This document shows, piece after piece, positions 58,789 through 64,000 of a stretch of DNA of 64,000 nucleotides. The notes below the pieces were generated by a model. That model saw only the letters and a program-made list of their open reading frames with translations, was not told the DNA's origin and did no database searches. The stretch comes from a virus. Positions within the stretch are counted from its first letter, which is position 1. Every line of letters starts with the position of its first letter. The translations under genes and the position numbers were made by a program. The DNA lies in the IMG/VR virus record IMGVR_UViG_3300009169_000021, positions 1-64,000 of that record; one strand, given 5' to 3'.

Positions 58789-58815
58789 AAAACCTGAATT
58801 TAATTTTCAGGTTTT
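58789..58815 (-). terminator. Rho-independent terminator between chaperone and tape measure genes
   Basis: AAAACCTGAA and TTCAGGTTTT form a perfect 10-bp stem with a 7-base loop (58789-58798 with 58806-58815), followed on the minus strand by CTTTTTAC. The T-tract runs into the L-type promoter. Confidence 0.75.
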
Positions 58816-58821
58816 TTAATT

Positions 58822-59115
58822 TTATCTTTTTGAAGACGGAGCTTTATTTTTTGCCATCTCATCTTTCATATGTTTTTGTTTTTCTTTTTGATACTTTTCA
58901 AATTGATTTAATCTTTTTTTAGCAACCCATCTTTCCATTCTAAGAACTTCTTCTTCAGAATATCCTAATTTATATACCAAAATAAATATTAAATCCTGTA
59001 CGCTGTCCAGATTCTCCATTGGTAGAAATGGACTTATTCCTATCGCTGTTCCCGTATGGAAGTAACTCTCTAGGATCAATGACCCTCTGAAGCCACCTCT
59101 TGTCAGTTTCGCCAC
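58822..59115 (-). CDS. Second-frame extension of the tail assembly chaperone (probably by recoding)
   Basis: The frame is open from GTG 59115 to the stop at 58822-58824 and overlaps the end of the chaperone gene by 146 bases in the +1 frame. The part that does not overlap is helical and charged (LGYSEEEVLRMERWVAKKRL), the usual form of the T or E' extension joined to a tail chaperone by ribosomal frameshift. The start GTG lies in coding sequence of the first frame without a clear ribosome binding site. An independent ATG at 59019 is possible. I favour a fusion produced by recoding. Confidence 0.55.
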   Translation of the reverse strand: MAKLTRGGFRGSLILESYFHTGTAIGISPFLPMENLDSVQDLIFILVYKLGYSEEEVLRMERWVAKKRLNQFEKYQKEKQKHMKDEMAKNKAPSSKR

Positions 59116-60145
59116 ATAAAGGACAAACTAACTCTAATTCATGTTGTAAACCAAATTGTACTTTATCAAAAAATTCATTTATCTGGTCAGTAGTGCTTCT
59201 TGTGATTACATCTCTATATTCTTCAAATTTTTCTTTATTAGACAACTTCTTATCATTTTTAGAAACTAATACCATTGATTTAGCATATAGAAATAATAAT
59301 CTGCCTTGTTCTTCTTTTAATATTTTTAACTCTTTTTCTTTCTTTTCTTTTAATTCATATAGAGGGACATTAGCCTCTTTTCTATTTTGAGAAGATTTAA
59401 TTTTAGGAGCATATACTTTAGTTGCATATTCCTTAGCTTCAAGAATATCTTTAACTCTAGGAAACCTTATTCCATAACTATCTTCTCCTGCTATAAAATA
59501 AACAGGTTCTTTGAGTTTAGTTTTTGCAACTTCCATATCTCTTGTATAACTATCAAGATCTTCTATAGGATTATTTTTATATTTTTTAAGTAGGTATTTT
59601 CTAAACGCTTCATCTGATATAGAATCAAGTTTTTCTTTAAAAAATACTTTCATATCTTCATCAACTTCACTCGTTGATTTGTAAGTTAGTGATAATAAAT
59701 CTATAACAGTTTCATTTATAATTCTATTTTTTTCATCAGCTTCATTTTGACAATCACATAACCATCTATGAGTATGATATTGACTTTCATATTTTACTTT
59801 TATTCCCATAAGAGTTTCAAGTAAATCTTCAGCACACATATCTTCAACTTTAAAATCTATATCATCTTTTTTTAGATCATTTAAAACTGAACATATAACA
59901 TCAAGTAAATCATCTTGTGATGATAATTGAATATCATTAACATGTCTTTGAGAATAATCTTTAAAATGAAGTACATTTGGAGTATCAAATCTACCTTGAG
60001 ATTCATATTCTATAGCTATAGTATCAGCAAAATTCTTAGCTATAATCTCTTTTTCCTTTTCAATATCTTCTTCATTTTCATATATAACTTCTTTTTTTCT
60101 TCTTTTAACTTCTTCTGGATTTAACAGTATACTTTCTTCAGACAT
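58970..60145 (-). CDS. Tail assembly chaperone, gp26-like
   Basis: The 391-residue protein is charged and helical. Near residue 335 it has DQINEFFDKVQFGLQHELEL, followed by VCPLCGETDKRWLQRVIDP, the zinc-ribbon and FF-segment pattern of T4 gp26-type baseplate chaperones. An earlier CDCQNEAD lies near residue 130. The gene lies between tube and tape measure genes, the standard site of tail assembly chaperones. The last 146 bases overlap the second-frame extension. It has an L-type promoter and AAAGGAG before its ATG. Confidence 0.65.
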   Translation of the reverse strand: MSEESILLNPEEVKRRKKEVIYENEEDIEKEKEIIAKNFADTIAIEYESQGRFDTPNVLHFKDYSQRHVNDIQLSSQDDLLDVICSVLNDLKKDDIDFKVEDMCAEDLLETLMGIKVKYESQYHTHRWLCDCQNEADEKNRIINETVIDLLSLTYKSTSEVDEDMKVFFKEKLDSISDEAFRKYLLKKYKNNPIEDLDSYTRDMEVAKTKLKEPVYFIAGEDSYGIRFPRVKDILEAKEYATKVYAPKIKSSQNRKEANVPLYELKEKKEKELKILKEEQGRLLFLYAKSMVLVSKNDKKLSNKEKFEEYRDVITRSTTDQINEFFDKVQFGLQHELELVCPLCGETDKRWLQRVIDPRELLPYGNSDRNKSISTNGESGQRTGFNIYFGI

Positions 60146-60180
60146 TATAATTCATCTCCTTTACTACTAATATTTTTAAA

Positions 60181-60196
60181 ACTTTTATATTAGTAC
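60181..60196 (-). promoter_or_regulatory. L-type promoter-like element in a dyad
   Basis: The minus-strand sequence GTACTAATATAAAAGT is an L-type core. ACTAATAT (60166-60173) on the + strand pairs with ATATTAGT (60187-60194), giving an 8-bp dyad with a 13-base spacer. It precedes the chaperone gene. Confidence 0.55.
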
Positions 60197-60199
60197 TCT

Positions 60200-60829
60200 T
60201 TATAGAAAGTCAAATAAACTTAATCCAACTAATCTTATAGTATCACAAGCAAATTCAACTGTAATCAATTCTGTATCTCCTGATGAATGATCATAACCAA
60301 TTCCAGTAACAGCTTTTATTTTCATTCCTTCTATTTTTATCCATTCTGTAGAAGGTAAAGCATCTTGTTGAATAGGCATTATAATAGCACTTCTTTTTGA
60401 TATACTTTGATCATCATTAAAAATAAAATCTTTTGTAGTAGAATCATATGATGCAATATCATTAAGCCATTTTCTTAAATATCCTTTTGTAGTTCCCATA
60501 TTATCTTCAAGAAATGTAGCTGTAAAGGATTCTGGATATATTAAATCCTTTACAGCCTGCAATCCTCCATACCTAATATATTCAAAACCCGTTAAGGGTA
60601 GATCTTGTATAGAATATAGATAAAATCTTACCACTAAAAAATCTCTTGCAGCAGCTACAGTAGATTTTGCTATAGATACAAAACTCTTAGTAAAATCAAT
60701 TTCAGGTGTCATTATTATTTCAAATAAACATTTATTCTGAAGTCCTATATTTCCATAAAACTCCTTATCTACAGTCATTGCTATCGCTGCTGTATCAACA
60801 ACCTTCTTATATTTACTCGCAACTGACAT
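60200..60829 (-). CDS. Tail tube protein 2 (gp19-like)
   Basis: The 209-residue protein has the gp19-like tube fold pattern: FEIIMTPEIDF in the first strand, then VRFYLYSIQDLPLTGFEYIR, a FTATFLEDN strand, KWLNDIAS helix and a last VEFACDTIRLV strand. It follows a second tube gene with the same layout and starts after AGGTG. It polymerises as hexamer rings around the DNA channel or acts as a specialised ring at one end. Confidence 0.7.
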   Translation of the reverse strand: MSVASKYKKVVDTAAIAMTVDKEFYGNIGLQNKCLFEIIMTPEIDFTKSFVSIAKSTVAAARDFLVVRFYLYSIQDLPLTGFEYIRYGGLQAVKDLIYPESFTATFLEDNMGTTKGYLRKWLNDIASYDSTTKDFIFNDDQSISKRSAIIMPIQQDALPSTEWIKIEGMKIKAVTGIGYDHSSGDTELITVEFACDTIRLVGLSLFDFL

Positions 60830-60836
60830 TCTACAC

Positions 60837-61349
60837 CTATTCCACAGTCATAGAAATATATATAAATGTTATTGTAATTCTTATAGGATCTCCAGAAGCA
60901 TTATCAAATGTTCCTATTTTTATAGACTTTGGTTTTGCCTTCTTAAAAGATATTTTCTTAACCGCTGTCTGTGTTCTATCTTCTGCTTGCACAATAATTG
61001 TACTCCTAGAAAATATATCCGGCATTGCTGTTCCATTACTATGATCATAAGAATAATCACACCATTTTTTCAAATCATCATAAGCTTTCCAGTTTTGATC
61101 CAAACGAACATCAATAGAAAATTCTTTTGTAGTTTCTTGTAACATTCCTGTTTTTGTAAATTTAAATCCTTTATGAAAAATATCATATACCGCCACAGTA
61201 TCTTCCGGTGGATCAAATGTCTGATCTGCTCTAAGTGATATTAAGTTCCCATCCCCACCACCAGGAATACCCGTAGGGAATATAATGGAGTATTGACTTG
61301 CGGCAGCATCGTCGCCCAATGAAAGTATCTGATCTGTTGAAATTGACAT
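60837..61349 (-). CDS. Tail tube protein 1 (gp19-like)
   Basis: The 170-residue protein has SQYSIIFPTGIPGGGDGNLI, a middle FKFTKTGMLQETTKEFSIDV and WKAYDDLKKWCDYSYD, then IRITITFIYISMTVE, consistent with a gp19-type tube subunit of typical length (T4 gp19 is 163). It follows the sheath gene after a strong hairpin and AAGAGGTATA, so it can be made in large amount. It is probably the main tube protein. Confidence 0.7.
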   Translation of the reverse strand: MSISTDQILSLGDDAAASQYSIIFPTGIPGGGDGNLISLRADQTFDPPEDTVAVYDIFHKGFKFTKTGMLQETTKEFSIDVRLDQNWKAYDDLKKWCDYSYDHSNGTAMPDIFSRSTIIVQAEDRTQTAVKKISFKKAKPKSIKIGTFDNASGDPIRITITFIYISMTVE

Positions 61350-61382
61350 ATTATTTTATACCTCTTTATTATTTCAAAAATT

Positions 61383-61428
61383 ATTATATATTAGTTAGTA
61401 CTATATTTTATTTATAGTACTAACTAAT
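61383..61428 (-). promoter_or_regulatory. 16-bp hairpin with L-type promoter between sheath and tube genes
   Basis: A perfect 16-bp stem pairs 61390-61405 with 61413-61428 (7-base loop). On the minus strand the right arm ends in ACTAACTAATATATAA, an L-type core. The hairpin can act as a terminator for the sheath gene and as part of the tube promoter. AAGAGGTATA (61357-61367) follows. Confidence 0.6.
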
Positions 61429-61435
61429 GCTGTTA

Positions 61436-63589
61436 TTATCCCACAAGAGAAGAAATAGAGACAGATTGTCCTACTCTCGTCAAACGGCACGTAATCCATT
61501 GGGAATTGGGTTGAATTTTTATGTACAAATCGAGCACAAATTCACGGGCATTAAGAACATCATCAGTATTATTATCTTCAGAACAAACAACGAGTGCTTC
61601 CCTAATCCAGCCATTACCAATTATTGGTGCTAGAAATTCATCAGTTTGAGTTTTAGCCATAAGTCTATGTGTAGGATCATTAAGTTTGAATTCTTGTTTT
61701 CTAAGAATTTGAGTTGATACTGTATCTGTAATATATTTATATACTCTTCGAGTTCCAACAAATGAAGTATCACTGGTAGTAACTTGTAAAGTATTATCTC
61801 CATATATCATAAGACCATAAGCATCATCAAATACTATAGGATTGATTTGAGCATTATAGAATGAATCTAATTCTGCTTGTGTATAGTCGACTTCAACTTC
61901 TAGAGTTGTCCAATCAGAGATTAAACCTCCATGGCTATTTTCATCAATACCTGCTGGACTTGCAGCATCATAGGAGTCTGCCATCATAGCGTATTTTCTT
62001 CCTACTGATCCTATATTAGAAATCCAAGCAAGAGAGTTATTATAAGCATCTTCTATTTTTCTCCAATTGTGATAAAGACAAATATCATCAGAATCTATAC
62101 CCAGAGAAGATCTAAAAGTAAGGGCTTGTGATGCTGTATATCCTAGAGGTACACATGTGATTGCTTGTGCCCAAGGTTGATAAGATTGAACTATAGTATT
62201 AAGGAGAACTCCTGCTGTACCATATACATCCATAAATATTTTAGCTTTGTATTTATTTCCATATTGAAATTGATTCCAAGCAGTAGTATAATTTGAAAGT
62301 AGTGGTTCTGCTCCTCTATCTCCTCCTGAAAAGGCTACTGTAGAAGTTCCTGGTAATACATAAGATGTTCCGGTAAATGCGGTATTTAATTTAAATTGTA
62401 CATATGGATTTTGATTAAAAACATCTGAATAATATAATGATCTTCCAGCACCATCTTTTTCTTGTATCAGAGAATAGTTATAAGTTTTAACTGGGACATA
62501 ACCAGAAGCATTTAATTTGTACAGAGCGAGAATAAATTTACTTCCAGATACATAAGTTACAGAGGCAGCTAAATCATCTGCATAAGGTGAAGTTGTAAAG
62601 AAACTATGAGAAATTGTAGTTGTTCCATTTACTGAATAATGATATACAAAAGTCATTATTTGATTATAAAGAGGTATTGCTCCAGTTGGATTTACTCCTG
62701 TTGAAGTAAGAGCTAAACCTGTATTACTAAAAACTAATGTTAAAGCTGAATCACCTGTAAGAGGTGCATCTACAGATATAGAAGCAGTTGTTGATCCTCG
62801 TCTGCCAGAAATTAAAATAAAATTTCCAGATGTTGTAGCAGCCGTATATCCAAAAGCAGTATTGATATCACTTATAACAGCAGCTCTTGTTTTTGCAGCA
62901 GATTGTCCTAGATTGATTTCTTGAATTGTTCCATCTATAGAAATTCTAATTGATTTATCAGTTGCACCTAAACTAAGATCATAATTTGATGTTCCATCTA
63001 CTGTAGTAGTTACATTTGCAACTGTACCTGGAGTACCAATAAAAGTAATAGTAAAAATTCCACTTGTTAAATCTACAGAACCTGCTGATACATCTGTACC
63101 AGATAAAACTCCACCAGCACTAAGAGTAACATCTTTTTCAACTCCATTTACATTTACGACAAAATCAGTTACTTCTACTACTGGAATATATGAAAGAGTT
63201 CCAGAAAAAGTTGCATCTACTCCGGATGCTGCTGAATGAGTATAGGTAGAACCTTTAACAACTGTTCCATAATTAAAACTTGCATAATCTCGTCCTATTC
63301 CAAAACCTGTAACATCTGTTAAAGTTACATCTATTCCCCCATATACAGCATCACTAGCATATGCACTTGCACACCATAGAGGAGCTGTTCTTGTAAATGC
63401 AATTGCTTCAAAAACTCCTGGATAGGTAGAAGAAGGAGTTCCTAATTCTCTTAAACAATCCTCTTCTGATTGTAGATACATAGGAGTAGCTTTACCTTTG
63501 GCAGATTTAACTACCATTGCTCCCGTTTCATTCATCAGAGTATTTGTAAAACCCGAATAATCGCGTTCTATTGTAGTTATACGACTCAT
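61436..63589 (-). CDS. Contractile tail sheath protein (gp18-like)
   Basis: The 717-residue protein begins MSRITTIERDYSGFTNTLMN and has FEAIAFTRTAPLWCASAYAS, typical of sheath N-termini. The C-terminal 250 residues form the conserved sheath core: YGLMIYGDNTLQ, VGTRRVYKYITD, NDPTHRLMAKTQTDEFL and the ending EFVLDLYIKIQPNSQW. A long Thr/Val-rich insertion is present from about residue 120 to 400, as in other large sheaths. It is the most 5' gene of the tail block and follows a leader box AAGAGGTATA. Confidence 0.9.
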   Translation of the reverse strand: MSRITTIERDYSGFTNTLMNETGAMVVKSAKGKATPMYLQSEEDCLRELGTPSSTYPGVFEAIAFTRTAPLWCASAYASDAVYGGIDVTLTDVTGFGIGRDYASFNYGTVVKGSTYTHSAASGVDATFSGTLSYIPVVEVTDFVVNVNGVEKDVTLSAGGVLSGTDVSAGSVDLTSGIFTITFIGTPGTVANVTTTVDGTSNYDLSLGATDKSIRISIDGTIQEINLGQSAAKTRAAVISDINTAFGYTAATTSGNFILISGRRGSTTASISVDAPLTGDSALTLVFSNTGLALTSTGVNPTGAIPLYNQIMTFVYHYSVNGTTTISHSFFTTSPYADDLAASVTYVSGSKFILALYKLNASGYVPVKTYNYSLIQEKDGAGRSLYYSDVFNQNPYVQFKLNTAFTGTSYVLPGTSTVAFSGGDRGAEPLLSNYTTAWNQFQYGNKYKAKIFMDVYGTAGVLLNTIVQSYQPWAQAITCVPLGYTASQALTFRSSLGIDSDDICLYHNWRKIEDAYNNSLAWISNIGSVGRKYAMMADSYDAASPAGIDENSHGGLISDWTTLEVEVDYTQAELDSFYNAQINPIVFDDAYGLMIYGDNTLQVTTSDTSFVGTRRVYKYITDTVSTQILRKQEFKLNDPTHRLMAKTQTDEFLAPIIGNGWIREALVVCSEDNNTDDVLNAREFVLDLYIKIQPNSQWITCRLTRVGQSVSISSLVG

Positions 63590-63630
63590 GTTATTTATAC
63601 CTCTTTTTACGATTTATTTTCTAAATAAAT

Positions 63631-63650
63631 TTTATTTATTAGTAGAAAAA
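63631..63650 (-). promoter_or_regulatory. L-type promoter-like element before the sheath
   Basis: Minus-strand TTTTTCTACTAATAAATAAA lies 40-60 bases before the sheath ATG; the leader box AAGAGGTATA is at 63596-63605. The core has TAAATA in place of TATAA, similar to a T4-type late box. Confidence 0.55.
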
Positions 63651-63663
63651 TGTTTAAATTATT

Positions 63664-63682
63664 ATTTTACTAATAAATAAAA
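63664..63682 (+). promoter_or_regulatory. L-type promoter-like element, + strand
   Basis: TTTTACTAATAAATAAAAA is nearly identical to the minus-strand site 15 bases away, so the two are a divergent pair with the same core variant. It is followed by AAAGGAG at 63683-63689. Confidence 0.5.
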
Positions 63683-63695
63683 AAAGGAGTGTCTT

Positions 63696-63833
63696 ATGCT
63701 TATATGTTTTATTCTAAGTTTAATTTATTTTTGCTATGCTAAATTTGTATTGTGTGATCCTATAGATGAAGTATCTTTTAATACAGTTTTCACTTTTGTA
63801 ATTTTATGGGGATTTAAATTTCTATTCTTTTAA
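63696..63833 (+). CDS. Small membrane protein, 45 residues
   Basis: ATG 63696 follows AAAGGAG; the frame ends at TAA 63831-63833. The product has two hydrophobic segments (LICFILSLIYFCYAKFVL and FTFVILWGFKFLFF) with a short acidic loop (DPIDE). It is the only gene between the sheath and the window end. A late small membrane protein could be a holin-like peptide, but nothing confirms this. The remaining 167 bases hold no supportable gene, only AT-rich sequence. Confidence 0.5.
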   Translation: MLICFILSLIYFCYAKFVLCDPIDEVSFNTVFTFVILWGFKFLFF

Positions 63834-64000
63834 ATATTATTATATAGAAGAAACTATGATAAAATATTCTTTTATATTTTAATTTTTATGACTATTTTAA
63901 TAGATAATATACATATAAAAAATGTAATTTTTTTCTAAAAAAATAAAAAAAGTAGTATACATTTTTAGTTTTATTTATTATATTGTAACTAATAGAAATA

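Noticed and set aside
63834-64000. Two very short ATG frames at the window end
   Set aside because: They are under 20 codons, lack ribosome binding sites and have no overlap with neighbours.

Overview
The window is a 64 kb piece of a very AT-rich genome of a large virus with a contractile tail (a myovirus, probably a jumbo phage). Genes are tightly packed, mostly with ATGA or TAATG start/stop overlaps, and use ATG, GTG and TTG starts with AGGAG-like ribosome binding sites. The standard bacterial code fits. No tRNA, rRNA, CRISPR array, transposase or integrase was seen. A lipoprotein gene, several membrane peptides and enzymes typical of O-antigen clusters suggest a Gram-negative, low-GC host; the host itself cannot be named from this sequence.

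Layout. 1-2770: the end of a primase-like gene and small unknown genes. 2786-7780: a late block on the + strand with an Ig-like virion protein, two HExxH zincin-like proteins and an acidic scaffold-like protein; four of these proteins share a short N-terminus (MKRYxPF-like) that resembles a capsid-targeting tag. 7796-9994: an island with a structured intergenic region, a Vsr-like homing endonuclease, and two minus-strand genes, one with a T5orf172 domain. 10047-14570: a calcineurin-like phosphoesterase and the portal protein. 14574-19122: small early-type genes, several with membrane segments, ending in a SET-domain protein. 19163-32525: a nucleotide-sugar and glycan cassette (RfbF, RfbH, an LdpA-like double [4Fe-4S] protein, HAD phosphatase, HMGL-like aldolase, HpaI-like aldolase, ThDP-dependent acetolactate-synthase-like enzyme, SDR dehydratase, FkbM methyltransferase, three glycosyltransferases) interrupted by small membrane genes and a GIY-YIG endonuclease. 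32576-43748: replication and repair genes (FEN-like exonuclease, DnaB-like helicase, PD-(D/E)XK-type nuclease, DnaX-like clamp loader, SbcD-like nuclease) mixed with two more glycosyltransferases, a lipoprotein and zinc-ribbon genes. 43812-63589: a long minus-strand tail block, read from right to left: sheath, two tube proteins, tail assembly chaperone with an overlapping second frame, tape measure, baseplate proteins and fibres.

Two promoter-like families divide the genes. The L-type (core ACTAATATAA) precedes virion genes and looks late; the E-type (core AATTATATTATAAATA) precedes the helicase, the clamp-loader unit, the lipoprotein and many small genes and looks early or middle. Several L-type sites sit in inverted repeats, and several late leaders share an AAGAGGTATA ribosome-binding box.

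The most striking content is the sugar cassette. Its RfbH carries the complete [2Fe-2S] cysteine pattern, and the partners (ThDP enzyme, SDR, LdpA-like Fe-S protein, two aldolase families) suggest that the phage makes a branched or otherwise unusual CDP-3,6-dideoxyhexose and transfers it to a virion or host-surface target. The pathway is inferred from protein families; product and target are not shown by the sequence.
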